Assembly (NCBI RefSeq): GCF_051014685.1
Contig: NW_027478399.1
Span: forward strand, 806,001 to 870,000
From: Ptiloglossa arizonensis
Taxonomy: Eukaryota > Arthropoda > Insecta > Hymenoptera > Colletidae
Direction: 5' to 3'
Length of the DNA stretch: 64,000 nt
Below, piece by piece: positions 1 through 12,865 of the stretch (position 1 is its first letter; every line of letters starts with the position of its first letter). A program made the position numbers and the translations under genes. The notes under the pieces were generated by a model. It saw nothing but the letters and a program-made list of their open reading frames with translations, was not told where the DNA came from and did no database searches.

Positions 1-3
1 GAA

Positions 4-180
4 CTCGAGAAATTCTTGTTGCATCTGAAAGTAGAAATTCGCCGGATTACAGCGGTATGTGTATTTTTGCCCTAGGCCATGGTAGTTATTGGTTTCGAGT
101 ATCAGACTTGCGAAAATTTTGATGGTTTCTCAACCATTCCTTAATTTCAAACTCCCATATCTCGCGAACGGATTGACAAA
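4..180 (+). repeat. First complete monomer, reference for internal positions
   Basis: This unit defines the numbering used here. In order, a typical monomer has CTCGAG at 1-6, a GCATCTGAAAG segment near 18-28, CTCGCCCGATTAC at 35-47, a GT-rich stretch GGTGTGTGTA at 51-60, TTTTCCCCTAGGCC at 62-75 with the palindrome CCTAGG at 68-73, the most variable part at 76-109, AAAATTTT at 110-117, the dyad ATGGTTTCTCAACCAT at 119-134, CTTCAAACTCCCATAT at 142-157, and CTCGCGAACGG at 158-168 containing TCGCGA at 159-164. Subfamilies are told apart mainly by bases 74-107: ATTCCAG..ACCAGCG, ATAGTAG..ACTTGCG, TTTGTAG with GGGAATCAG, ACTCCAGTTACTAG, AATCCAG, ATATTGGTGATTGG, and ATTCCAG with TTTCTAGCATCAG. Confidence 0.9.
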
Positions 181-1959
181 CTCGAGAAATTCCTGTTGCA
201 TCTGAAAGTTGAAACTCGCCCCATTACAATGGTGTGTGTACTTTTCCCCTAGGCCATTCCAGTTATTGGTTTCGAGTATCAGACCAGCGAAATTTTTGAT
301 GGTTTCTCAACCATTCCTTAACTTCAAACTCCCATATCTCGCGAACGGATTGACGAACTCGAGAAATTCCTGTTTCATCTGAAAGCAGAAACTCGCGCGA
401 TTACAACAGTATGTGTATTTTTCCCCTAGGCCTTTGTAGTTATTTGTTTCGAGTATTAGACTTGCGAAAATTTTGATGGTTTCTCAACCATTCCTTAACC
501 TCAAACTCCCATATCTCGCGAACGGATTGACGAACACGAGAAATTCCTCTTGCATCTGAAAGTAGAAACTCGCCCGATTACAATGGTGTGTGTACTTTTC
601 CCCTAGGCCATAGTAGTTATGGGTTTCGAGTATCAGAATTGCGAAAATTTTGATGGTTTCTCAAACATTCCTTAACTTCAAACTCCCATATCTCGCGAAC
701 GGATTGACGAACTCGAGAAATTCCTGTTGCATCTGAAAGTAGAAACTCGCCCGATTACAATTGTGTGTGTACTTCTTCCCTAGGCCATTCCAGTTATTGG
801 TTTCGAGTATCAGACCAGCGAAATTTTTGATGGCTTCTCAACCATTCCTTAACTTCAAACTCCCATATCTCGCGAACGGATTGACGAACTCGAGAAATTC
901 TTGTTGCATCTGAAAGTAGAAACTCGCCCGATTACAGCGGTGTGTGTATTTTTGCCCTAGGCCATAGTAGTTATTGGTTTCGAGTATCAGACATGCGAAA
1001 ATTTTGATGGTTTCTCAACCATTCCTTAACTTCAAACTCCCATATCTCGCGAACGAATTGACGAACTCGCGAAGTTCTTGTTGCATCTGAAAGCAGAAAC
1101 TCGCCCGATTACAGCGGTGTGTGTATTTTTGCCCTAGGCCATAGTAGTTATTGGTTTCGAGTATCAGACATGCGAAAATTTTGATGGTTTCTCAACCATT
1201 CCTTAACCTCAAACTCCCATATCTCACGAACGAATTGACGAACTCGAGAAATTCTTGTTACATCTGAAAGCAGAAATTCGCCGGATTACAGCGGTATGTG
1301 TATTTTTGCCCTAGGCCATATTAGTTATTGGTTTCGAGTATCAGACTTGCGAAAATTTTGATGGTTTCTCAACCATTCCTTAATTTCAAACTCCCATATC
1401 TCGCGAACGGATTGACGAACTCGAGAAATTCCTGTTGCATCTGAAAGCAGAAACTCGCGCGATTACAACGGTATGTATATTTTTCCCCTAGGCCTTTGTA
1501 GCTATTGGTTTCGAGTATCAGACATGCGAAAATTTTTATGGTTGCTCAACCATTCCTTAACTTCAAACTCCCATATCTCGCGAACGAATTGACGAACACG
1601 AGAAATTCTTGTTGCATCTGAAAGCAGAAACTAGCCCGATTACAACGGTATGTGTATTTTTCCCCTAGGCCTTTGTAGTTATTTGTTTCGAGTATCAGAC
1701 TTGCGAAAATTTTGATGGTTTCTCAACCATTACTTAACTTCAAACTCCCATATCTCGCGAACGGATTGACGACCACGAGAAATTCCTATTGCATCTGAAA
1801 GCAGAAACTCGCCCGATTACAATGGTGTGTGTATTTTTGCCCTAGGCCATTCCAGTTATTGGTTTCGAGTTTCAGACCAGCGAAAATTTTGATGGTTTCT
1901 CAACCATTCCCTAACTTCAAACTCCCATATCTCGCGAACGGATTGACGAACTCGAGAAA

Positions 1960-2760
1960 TTCCTGTTGCATGTGAAAGTAGAAACACGCCCGATTACAAT
2001 GGTGTGTGTTCTTTTCCCCTAGGCCATAGTAGTTATTGGTTTCGAGTATCAGACTTGCGAAAATTTTGATGGTTGCTCAAGCGTTCCCTAACTTCAAACT
2101 CCCATATCTCGCGAACGGATTGACGAACTCGAGAAATTCCTCTTGCATGTGAAAGTAGAAACACGCCTGATTACAATGGTGTGTGTTCTTTTCCCCTAGG
2201 CCATAGTAGTTATTGGTTTCGAGTATCAGACTTGCGAAAATTTTGATGGTTGCTCAAGCGTTCCTTAACTTCAAACTCCCATATCTCGCGAACGGATTGA
2301 CGAACTCGAGAAATTCCTGTTGCATCTGAAAGTAGAATCTCGCACGATTACAACGGCATGTGTATTTTTCCCCTAGGCCTTTGTAGTTACTGGTTTCGGG
2401 AATCAGACTTGCGAAAATATTGATGGTTTCTCAACCATTCCTTAAATTCTAACTCCCATATCTCGCGAACGGATTGACGAACTCGAGAAATTCTTGTTGC
2501 ATCTGAAAGCAGAAACTCGCCCGATTACAGCGGTGTGTGCATTTTTGCCCTAGGCCATAGTAGTTATTGGTTTCGAGTATTAGACTTGCGAAAATTTTGA
2601 TGGTTTCTTAACCATTCCTTAATTTCAAACTCCCTTATCTCGCGAACGAATTGACGAACTCGAGAAATTCCAGTTGCATCTGAAAGTAGAAACACGCCCG
2701 ATTACAATGGTGTGTGTACTTTTCCCCTAGGCCATAGTAGTTATTGGTTTCGAGTATCAG
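1960..2760. repeat. Dispersed duplicate of 9923..10722 (offset 7963 bp)
   Basis: Several rare variants line up at one offset. ACACGCCTGA lies at 2161 and 10124, and the GTTACTGGTTTCGGG variant and the CGGCATGTG variant follow in both. The offset is 45 monomers less 2 bases, which is exactly what the two single-base deletions near 4897 and 6489 predict. A few point differences separate the copies, for example TGTTGTGCG near 9960 against TGGTGTGTG. The pairing brackets the nine-mer HOR, so the intervening tract appears to have expanded between or after these copies. Confidence 0.75.
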
Positions 2761-3184
2761 ACTTGCGAAAATTTTGATGGTTGCTCAAGCGTTCCTTAAC
2801 TTCAAACCCCCATATCTCGCGAACGGATTGACGAACTCGAGAAATTCCTGTTGCATCTGAAAGTAGAAACTCGCACGATTACAACGGTAAGTGTATTTTT
2901 CCCCTAGGCCTTTGTAGTTATTGGTTTCGGGATTCAGACTTGCGAAAATTTTGATGGTTTCTCAACCATTCCTTAAATTCTAACTCCCATATCTCGCGAA
3001 CGGATTGACGAACTCGAGAAATTCTTGTTGCATCTGAAAGCAGAAACTCGCCCGATTACAGCGGTGTGTGTATTTTTGCCCTAGGCCATAGTAGATATTG
3101 GTTTCGAGTATCAGACTTGCGAAAATTTTGATGGTTTCTCAACCATTCCTTAATTTCAAACTCCCATATATCGCGAACGAATTG

Positions 3185-3530
3185 ACGAACTCGAGAAATT
3201 CCAGTTGCATCTGAAAGTAGAAACACGCACGATTACAAATGCATGTGTATTTTTCCCCTAGGCCTTTGTAGTTATTGGTTTCGGAAATCAGACTTGCGAA
3301 AGTTTTGATGGTTCCTCAAACATTCCTTAATTTCAAACTCCCATATCTCGGGAACGGATTGACGATCTCGAGGAATTGCTGTTGCATCTGAAAGTAGAAA
3401 CACGCCCGATTACAATGGTGTGTGTTCTTTTCCCCTAGGCCATAGTAGTTATTGGTTTCGAGTATCAGACTTGCGAAAATTTTGATGGTTTCTCAAACGT
3501 TCCTTAACTTCAAACTCCCATATCTCGCGA
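3185..3530. repeat. Dispersed duplicate of about 12386..12731 (offset 9201 bp)
   Basis: The variant CCAGTTGCAT is at 3201 and 12402, followed in both by CGCACGATTACAAATGCATG, TTCGGAAATCAG, GAAAGTTTTGATGG and CTCGAGGAATT. The offset is 52 monomers less 3 bases, matching the three single-base deletions near 4897, 6489 and 11842. Differences are few (for example GAATTGCTG at about 3374 against GAATTCCTG). About two monomers were clearly copied as a unit. Confidence 0.7.
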
Positions 3531-4347
3531 ACGGATTGACGAACTCGAGAAATTCCTGTTGCATCCGAAAGTAGAAACTCGCACGATTACAAATGCATGT
3601 GTATTTTTCCCCTAGGCCTTTGTAGTTATTGGTTTCGGGAATCAGACTTGCGAAAATTTTGATGGAATCTCAACCATTCCTTCACTTCTAACTCCCATAT
3701 CTGGCGAACGGATTGACGATCTCGAGATATTCCTGTTGCATGTGAAAGTAGAAACACGCCCGATTACAATGGTGTGTGTTCTTTTCCCCTAGGCCATAGT
3801 AGTTATTGGTTTCGAGTATCAGACTTGCGAAAATTTTGATGGTTGCTCAAGCGTTCCCTAACTTCAAACTCCCATATCTCGCGAACGGATTGACGAACTC
3901 GAGAAATTCCTGTTGCATGTGAAAGTAGAAACACGCCCGATTACAATGGTGTGTGTTCTTTTCCCCTAGGCCATAGTAGTTATTGGTTTCGAGTATCAGA
4001 CTTGCGAAAATTTTGATGGTTGCTCAAGCGTTCCTTAACTTGAAACTCCCATATCTCGCGAACGGATTGACGAACTCGAGAAATTCCTGTTGCATCCGAA
4101 AGTAGAAACTCGCCCGATTACAACTGCATGTGTATTTTTCCCCTAGGCCTTTGTAGTTATTGGTTTCGGGAATCAGACTTGCGAAAATTTTGATGGTTCC
4201 TCAAACATTCCTTAACTTCAAACTCCCATATCTCGCGAATGGATTGACGAACTCGAAAAATTCCTGTTGCAACTGAAAGTAGAAACTCGCCCGATTACAA
4301 TGGTGTGTGTACTTTTCCCCTAGGCCATAGTAGTTATTGGTTTCGAG

Positions 4348-5939
4348 TATCAGACTTGCGAAAATTTTGATGGTTGCTCAAGCGTTCCTTAACTTGAAAC
4401 TCCCATATCTCGCGAACGGATTGACGAACTCGAGAAATTCCTGTTGCATCCGAAAGTAGAAACTCGCCCGATTACAACTGCATGTGTATTTTTCCCCTAG
4501 GCCTTTGTAGTTATTGGTTTCGGGAATCAGACTTGCGAAAATTTTGATGGTTCCTCAAACATTCCTTAACTTCAAACTCCCATATCTGGCGAACGGATTG
4601 ACGATCTCGAGATATTCCTGTTGCATGTGAAAGTAGAAACACGCCCGATTACAATGGTGTGTGTTCTTTTCCCCTAGGCCATAGTAGTTATTGGTTTCGA
4701 GTATCAGACTTGCGAAAATTTTGATGGATGCTCAAGCGTTCCCTAACTTCAAACTCCCATATCTCGCGAACGGATTGACGAACTCGAGAAATTCCTGTTG
4801 CATGTGAAAGTAGAAACACGCCCGATTACAATGGTGTGTGTTCTTTTCCCCTAGGCCATAGTAGTTATTGGTTTCGGGTATCAGACTTGCGAAAATTTAA
4901 TGGTTGCTCAAGCGTTCCTTAACTTCAAACTCCCATATCTCGCGAACGGATTGACGAACTCGAGAAATTCCTGTTGCATCTGAAAGTAGAAACTCGCCCG
5001 ATTACAACGGTATGTGTATTTTTCCCCTAGGCCTTTGTAGTTATTGGTTTCGGGAATCAGACTTGCGAAAATTTTGATGGTTCCTCAAACATTCCTTAAC
5101 TTCAAACTCCCATATCTCGCGAATGGATTGACGAACTCGAAAAATTCCTGTTGCAACTGAAAGTAGAAACTCGCCCGATTACAATGGTGTGTGTACTTTT
5201 CCCCTAGGCCATAGTAGTTATTGGTTTCTAGTATCAGACTTGCGAAAATTTTGATGGTTGCTCAAGCGTTCCTTAACTTGAAACTCCCATATCTCGCGAA
5301 CGGATTGACGAACTCGAGAAATTCCTGTTGCATCCGAAAGTAGAAACTCGCCCGATTACAACTGCATGTGTATTTTTCCCCTAGGCCTTTGTAGTTATTG
5401 GTTTCGGGAATCAGACTTGCGAAAATTTTGATGGTTCCTCAAACATTCCTTAACTTCAAACTCCCATATCTCGCGAATGGATTGACGAACTCGAAAAATT
5501 CCTGTTGCAACTGAAAGTAGAAACTCGCCCGATTACAATGGTGTGTGTACTTTTCCCCTAGGCCATAGTAGTTATTGGTTTCGAGTATCAGACTTGCGAA
5601 AATTTTGATGGTTGCTCAAGCGTTCCTTAACTTGAAACTCCCATATCTCGCGAACGGATTGACGAACTCGAGAAATTCCTGTTGCAGCCGAAAGTAGAAA
5701 CTCGCCCGATTACAACTGCATGTGTATTTTTCCCCTAGGCCTTTGTAGTTATTGGTTTCGGGAATCAGACTTGCGAAAATTTTGATGGTTCCTCAAACAT
5801 TCCTTAACTTCAAACTCCCATATCTCGCGAATGGATTGACGAACTCGGAAAATTCCTGTTGCATCTGAAAGTAGAAACTCGCCCGATTACAATGGTGTGT
5901 GTACTTTTCCCCTAGGCCATAGTAGTTATTGTTTTCGAT
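4348..5939. repeat. Nine-monomer HOR, copy 1 (1592 bp)
   Basis: Positions 4348..5966 and 5940..7558 agree base for base wherever compared, at a period of 1592 bp, which is nine monomers less one base. The missing base is in GAAAATTTAATGG at 4891, repeated at 6483. Private markers repeat at the same offset: GAGATATTCC (4611 is inside it, again at 6203), GGTTTCTAGTATC near 5225 and 6817, GTTGCAGCCG near 5683 and 7275, and CTCGGAAAATT near 5845 and 7437. Using bases 74-107, the order is ATAGTAG, ATAGTAG, then TTTGTAG and ATAGTAG alternating and ending with TTTGTAG, so a two-monomer alternation is nested in the nine-mer. Confidence 0.9.
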
Positions 5940-7558
5940 TATCAGACTTGCGAAAATTTTGATGGTTGCTCAAGCGTTCCTTAACTTGAAACTCCCATAT
6001 CTCGCGAACGGATTGACGAACTCGAGAAATTCCTGTTGCATCCGAAAGTAGAAACTCGCCCGATTACAACTGCATGTGTATTTTTCCCCTAGGCCTTTGT
6101 AGTTATTGGTTTCGGGAATCAGACTTGCGAAAATTTTGATGGTTCCTCAAACATTCCTTAACTTCAAACTCCCATATCTGGCGAACGGATTGACGATCTC
6201 GAGATATTCCTGTTGCATGTGAAAGTAGAAACACGCCCGATTACAATGGTGTGTGTTCTTTTCCCCTAGGCCATAGTAGTTATTGGTTTCGAGTATCAGA
6301 CTTGCGAAAATTTTGATGGATGCTCAAGCGTTCCCTAACTTCAAACTCCCATATCTCGCGAACGGATTGACGAACTCGAGAAATTCCTGTTGCATGTGAA
6401 AGTAGAAACACGCCCGATTACAATGGTGTGTGTTCTTTTCCCCTAGGCCATAGTAGTTATTGGTTTCGGGTATCAGACTTGCGAAAATTTAATGGTTGCT
6501 CAAGCGTTCCTTAACTTCAAACTCCCATATCTCGCGAACGGATTGACGAACTCGAGAAATTCCTGTTGCATCTGAAAGTAGAAACTCGCCCGATTACAAC
6601 GGTATGTGTATTTTTCCCCTAGGCCTTTGTAGTTATTGGTTTCGGGAATCAGACTTGCGAAAATTTTGATGGTTCCTCAAACATTCCTTAACTTCAAACT
6701 CCCATATCTCGCGAATGGATTGACGAACTCGAAAAATTCCTGTTGCAACTGAAAGTAGAAACTCGCCCGATTACAATGGTGTGTGTACTTTTCCCCTAGG
6801 CCATAGTAGTTATTGGTTTCTAGTATCAGACTTGCGAAAATTTTGATGGTTGCTCAAGCGTTCCTTAACTTGAAACTCCCATATCTCGCGAACGGATTGA
6901 CGAACTCGAGAAATTCCTGTTGCATCCGAAAGTAGAAACTCGCCCGATTACAACTGCATGTGTATTTTTCCCCTAGGCCTTTGTAGTTATTGGTTTCGGG
7001 AATCAGACTTGCGAAAATTTTGATGGTTCCTCAAACATTCCTTAACTTCAAACTCCCATATCTCGCGAATGGATTGACGAACTCGAAAAATTCCTGTTGC
7101 AACTGAAAGTAGAAACTCGCCCGATTACAATGGTGTGTGTACTTTTCCCCTAGGCCATAGTAGTTATTGGTTTCGAGTATCAGACTTGCGAAAATTTTGA
7201 TGGTTGCTCAAGCGTTCCTTAACTTGAAACTCCCATATCTCGCGAACGGATTGACGAACTCGAGAAATTCCTGTTGCAGCCGAAAGTAGAAACTCGCCCG
7301 ATTACAACTGCATGTGTATTTTTCCCCTAGGCCTTTGTAGTTATTGGTTTCGGGAATCAGACTTGCGAAAATTTTGATGGTTCCTCAAACATTCCTTAAC
7401 TTCAAACTCCCATATCTCGCGAATGGATTGACGAACTCGGAAAATTCCTGTTGCATCTGAAAGTAGAAACTCGCCCGATTACAATGGTGTGTGTACTTTT
7501 CCCCTAGGCCATAGTAGTTATTGTTTTCGATTATCAGACTTGCGAAAATTTTGATGGT
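5940..7558. repeat. Nine-monomer HOR, copy 2 (1592 bp plus 27 bases)
   Basis: This is the second tandem copy of the 1592-bp unit. It starts just after the GATTATCAG variant at 5937 and carries the same one-base deletion (6483..6495). Identity to copy 1 stops at about 7559: here GATGG is followed by TTTCTCAACC, where copy 1 continues with TTGCTCAAGC. The near absence of differences over 1.6 kb, against many between adjacent monomers, indicates a recent duplication of the nine-mer as a block. Confidence 0.9.
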
Positions 7559-10500
7559 TTCTCAACCATTCCTTCACTTCTAACTCCCATATCTGGCGAA
7601 CGGATTGACGATCTCGAGAAATTCCTGTTGCATCTCAAAGTAGAAACACGCCCGATTACAGTGGTGTTTGTACTTTTCCCCTAGGCCATTCCGGTTATTG
7701 GTTTCGAGAATCAGACCAGCGAAAATTTTGATGGTCTCTCAACCATTCCTTAATTTCAAACTCCCACATCTCGGGAACGGATTGACGATCTCGAGAAATT
7801 CCTGTTGCATCTGAAAGTAGAAACTCGCCCGATTACAACGGTATGTGTACTTTTCCCATAGGCCATAGTAGTTATTGGTTTCGAGTATCAGACTTGCGAA
7901 AATTTTGATGGTTTCTCAACCATTCATTAACTTCGAACTCCCATATCTGGCGAACGGATTGACGATCTCGAGAAATTCCTGTTGCATCTGAAAGTAGAAA
8001 CTCGCCGGAATACAGCGGTAAGTGTACTTTTCCCCTAGGACATAGTAGTTATTGGTTTCGATTATCAGACTTGCGAAAATTTTGATGGTTTCTCAACCAT
8101 TCCTTAACTTCAAATTCCCATATCTCGCGAACGGATTGACGAACTCGAGAAATTCCTGTTGCATCCGAAAGTAGAAACTCGCCCGATTACAACTGCATGT
8201 GTATTTTTCCCCTAGGCCTTTGTAGTTATTGGTTTCGGGAATCAGACTTGCGAAAATTTTGATGGTTCCTCAAACATTCCTTAACTTCAAACTCCCATAT
8301 CTCGCGAATGGATTGACGAGCTCGAGAAATTCTTGTTGCATCTGAAAGCAGAAACTCGCCCGATTACAAGTGTGTGTGTACTTTTCCCCTAGGCCACTCC
8401 AGTTATTGGTTTCGAGTATCAGACCAACGAAAATTGTGATGGTTTCTCAACATTTCCTTAACTTCAAACTCCCATATCTCGCGAACGAATTGACGAACTC
8501 GAGAAATTCTTGTTGCATCTGAAAGTAGAAACTCGCCCGATTACAGAGGTATGTGCATTTTTGCCCTAGGCCATAGTAGTTATTGGTTTCGAGTATCTGT
8601 GTTGCGAAAATTTTGGTGGTTTCTCAACCATTCCTTAATTTCAAACTCCCATCTCTCGCGAACGGATGGACGAACTCGCGAAATTCCTGTTGCATCTGAA
8701 AGTAGAAACTCGCCCCATTACAATGGTATGTGTACTTTTTCCCTAGGCCATTCCAGTTATTGGTTTCGAGTATCAGACCAGCGAAAATTTTGATGGTTTC
8801 TCAACCATTCCTTAACTTCAAACTCCCATATCTCGAGAACGGATTGACGAACTCGGGAAATTCCTGTTTCACCTGAAAGCAGAAACTCGCCCGATTACAG
8901 CGGTGTGTGTATTTTTGCCCTAGGCCATAGTAGTTATTGGTTTCGAGTATCAGACTTGCGAAAATTTTGATGGTTTCTCAACCATTCCTTAACTTCGAAC
9001 TCCTATATCTCGCGAACGGATTCACGAACTCGAGAAATTCCTGTTGCATCTGAAAGTAGAAACTCGCACGATTACAACGGCATGTGTATTTTTCCCCCAG
9101 GCCTTTGTAGTTATTGGTTTCGGGAATCAGACTTGCGAAAATTTTGATGGTTCCTCAAACATTCCTTAACTTCAAACTCCCATATCTCGCGAATGGATTG
9201 ACGAGCTCGAGAAATTCCTGTTGCATCTGAAAGTAGAAACACGCCCGATTAGAGTGGTGTGTGTACTTTTCCCCTAGGCCATTCCAGTTATTGTTTTCGT
9301 GTATCAGATCAGCGAAAATTTTGATGGTTTCTCAACCATTCCCTAACTTCAAACTCCCATATCTCGCGAACGGATTGACGAACTCGAGAAATTCCTGTTT
9401 CATGTGAAAGTAGAAACTCGCGCGATTACAACGGTATGTGTATTTTTCCCCTAGGCCTTTGTAGTTATTGGTTTCGGGAATCAGACTTGCGAAAATTTTG
9501 ATGGTTTCTCAACCATTCCTTAAATTCTAACTCCCATATCTCGCGAACGGATTGACGAACTCGAGAAATTCCTGTTGCATCTGAAAGTAGAAACACGCCC
9601 GATTACAATGGTGTGTGTCCTTTTCCCCTAGGCCATAGTAGTCATTGGTTTCGAGTATCAGACTTGCGAAAATTTTGATGGTTGCTCAAGCGTTCCTTAA
9701 CTTCAAACTCCCATATCTCGCGAACGGATTGACGAACTCGAGAAATTCCTGTTGCATCTGAAAGTAGAAACTCGCGCGATTACAACGGTATGTGTATTTT
9801 TCCCCTAGGCCTTTGTAGTTATTGGTTTCGGGAATCAGACTTGCGAAAATTTTGATGGTTTCTCAACCATTCCTTAAATTCTAACTCCCATATCTGGCGA
9901 ACGGATTGACGATCTCGAGAAATTCCTGTTGCATGTGAAAGTAGAAACACGCCCGATTACAATGTTGTGCGTTCTTTTCCCCTTGGCCATAGTAGTTATT
10001 GGTTTCGAGTATCAGACTTGCGAAAATTTTGATGGTTGCTCAAGCGTTCCCTAACTTCAAACTCCCATATCTCGCGAACGGATTGACGAACTCGAGAAAT
10101 TCCTGTTGCATGTGAAAGTAGAAACACGCCTGATTACAATGGTGTGTGTTCTTTTCCCCTAGGCCATAGTAGTTATTGGTTTCGAGTATCAGACTTGCGA
10201 AAATTTTGATGGTTGCTCAAGTGTTCCTTAACTTCCAACTCCCATATCTCGCGAACGGATTGACGAACTCGAGAAATTCCTGTTGCATCTGAAAGTAGAA
10301 ACTCGCACGATTACAACGGCATGTGTATTTTTCCCCTAGGCCTTTGTAGTTACTGGTTTCGGGAATCAGACTTGCGAAAATTTTGATGGTTTCTCAACCA
10401 TTCCTTAAATTCTAACTCCCATATCTCGCGAACGGATTGACGAACTCGAGAAATTCTTGTTGCATCTGAAAGCAGAAACTCGCCCGATTACAGCGGTGTG

Positions 10501-12865
10501 TGTATTTTTGCCCTAGGCCATAGTTGTTATTGGTTTCGAGTATCAGACTTGCGAAAATTTTGATGGTTTCTCAACCATTCCTTAATTTCAAACTCCCATA
10601 TCTCGCGAACGAATTGACGTACTCGAGAAATTCCAGTTGCATCTGAAAGTAGAAACACGCCCGATTACAATGGTGTGTGTACTTTTCCCCTAGGCCATAG
10701 TAGTTATTGGTTTCGGGTATCAGACTTGCGAAAATTTTGATGGTTTCTCAACCATTCCTTAACTTCGAACTCCTATATCTCGCGAACGGATTCACGAACT
10801 CGAGAAATTCCTGTTGCATCTGAAAGTAGAAACTCGCACGATTACAACGGCATGCGTATTTTTCCCCTAGGCCTTTGTAGTTATTGGTTTCGGGAATCAG
10901 ACTTGCGAAAATTTTGATGGTTCCTCAAACATTCCTTAATTTCAAACTCCCATATCTCGGGAACGGATTGACGAACACGAGAAATTCCTATTGCATCTGA
11001 AAGTAGAAACACGCCCGATTACAGTGGTGTGTGTACTTTTCCCCTAGGCCACTCCAGTTATTGGTTTCGAGTATTAGACCAGCGCAAATTGTGATGGTTT
11101 CTCAACATTTCCTTAACTTCAAACTCCCATATCTCGCGAACGAATTGACGAACTCGAGAAATTCTTGTTGCATCTGAAAGTAGAAACTCTCCCGATTACA
11201 GAGGTATGTGCATTTTTGCCCTAGGCCATAGTAGTTATTGGTTTCGAGTATCTGAGTTGCGAAAATTTTGGTGGTTTCTCAACCACTCCTTAATTTCAAA
11301 CTCCCATTACTCGCGAACGGATTGACGAACTCGAGAAATTCCTGTTGCATCCGAAAGTAGAAACTCGAACGATTACAACTGCATGTGTGTTTTTCCCCTA
11401 GGCCTTTGTAGTTATTGGTTTCGGGAATCAGACTTGCGAAAATTTTGATGGATTCTCAACCATTCCTTCACTTCTAACTCCCATATCTGGCGAACGGATT
11501 GACGATCTCAAGAAATTCCTGTTGCATCTCAAAGTAGAAACACGCCCGATGACAGTGGTGTGTGTACTTTTCCCCTAGGCCATTCCAGTTATTGGTTTCG
11601 AGTATCAGACCAGCGAAAATTTTGATGGTTTCTCAACCATTCCTCAATTTCAAACTCCCATATCTCGGGAACGGATGGACGATCTCGAGAAATACCTGTT
11701 GCATCTGAAAGTAGAAACTCGCCCAATTACAACGGTATGTGTATTTTTCCCCTAGGCCTTTGTAGTTACTGGTTTCGGGAATCAGACTTGCGAAAATTTT
11801 GATGGTTCCTCAAACATTCCTTAACTTCAAACTCCCATATCTGCGAATGGATTGACGAGCTCGAGAAATTCCTGTTGCATCTGAAAGAAGAAACACGCCC
11901 GATTACAATGGTGTGTGTACTTTTCCCCTAGGCCATAGTAGTTATTGGTTTCGAGTATCAGACTTGCGAAAATTTTGATGGTTTCTCAACCATTCCTTAA
12001 TTTCGAACTCCTATATCTCGCGAACGGATTCACGAACTCGAGAAATTCCTGTTGCATCTGAAAGTAGAAACTCGCACGATTACAACGGCATGTGTATTTT
12101 TACCCTAGGCCTTTGTAGTTAATGGTTTCGGGAATCAGACTTGCGAAAATTTTGATGGTTTCTCAACCATTCCTGTACTTCTAACTCCCATATTTGGCGA
12201 ACGGATTGACGACCTCGAGAAATTCCTGTTGCATCTCAAAGTAGAAACACGCCCGACTACAGTGGTGGGTGTACTTTTCCCCTAGGCCATTCCAGTTATT
12301 GTTTTCGAGTATCAGACCAGCGCAAATTTTGATGGTTTCTCAACATTTCCTTAACTTCAAACTCCCATATCTCGCGAACGAATTGACGAGCTCGAGAAAT
12401 TCCAGTTGCATCTGAAAGTAGAAACACGCACGATTACAAATGCATGTGTATTTTTCCCCTAGGCCTTTGTAGTTATTGGTTTCGGAAATCAGACTTGCGA
12501 AAGTTTTGATGGTTCCTCAAACATTCCTTAATTTCAAACTCCCATATCTCGGGAACGGATTGACGATCTCGAGGAATTCCTGTTGCATCTGAAAGTAGAA
12601 ACACGCCCGATTACAATGGTGTGTGTTCTTTTCCCCTAGGCCATAGTAGTTATTGGTTTCGAGTATCAGACTTGCGAAAATTTTGATGGTTTCTCAAACG
12701 TTCCTTAACTTCAAACTCCCATATCTCGCGAACGGATTGACGATCTCGAGGAATTCCTGTTGCATCTGAAAGTAGAAACACGCCCGATTACAATGGTGTG
12801 TGTTCTTTTCCCCTAGGCCATAGTAGTTATTGGTTTCGAGTATCAGACTTGCGAAAATTTTGATG
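7559..12865. repeat. Mosaic of diverged monomers between nine-mer tracts
   Basis: About 30 monomers of mixed subfamilies, with no clear tandem HOR by eye. Short linked segments recur: the GGCCACTCC unit with GAAAATTGTGATGG at about 8388..8640 reappears at about 11043..11295 (offset 2655 bp, 15 monomers), and 9923..10722 pairs with 1960..2760. One deleted base lies in CATATCTGCGAATGG near 11842. The open reading frame at 8551..8793 is satellite read-through. No gene or inserted element is visible. Confidence 0.75.

Larger units (their letters stand above)
1..4347. repeat. Left block of heterogeneous monomers
   Basis: About 24.5 monomers with no net indel: the box at 4075 is exactly 23 x 177 from the box at 4. 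Neighbouring units differ at many sites and no local HOR period is obvious by eye. The ATAGTAG, TTTGTAG and ATTCCAG subfamilies are intermixed. Parts recur far away: 1960..2760 matches about 9923..10722, and the stretch from about 3185 matches one from about 12386. This looks like older satellite that has been less homogenised than the blocks to its right. No gene is visible. Confidence 0.8.

Noticed and set aside
4..180. CENP-B box (TTCG, four bases, A, two bases, CGGG)
   Set aside because: I checked the TTCG sites on both strands of the typical monomer. The A and the CGGG at the required distances are absent, also in the TTCGGGAATCAG subfamily.
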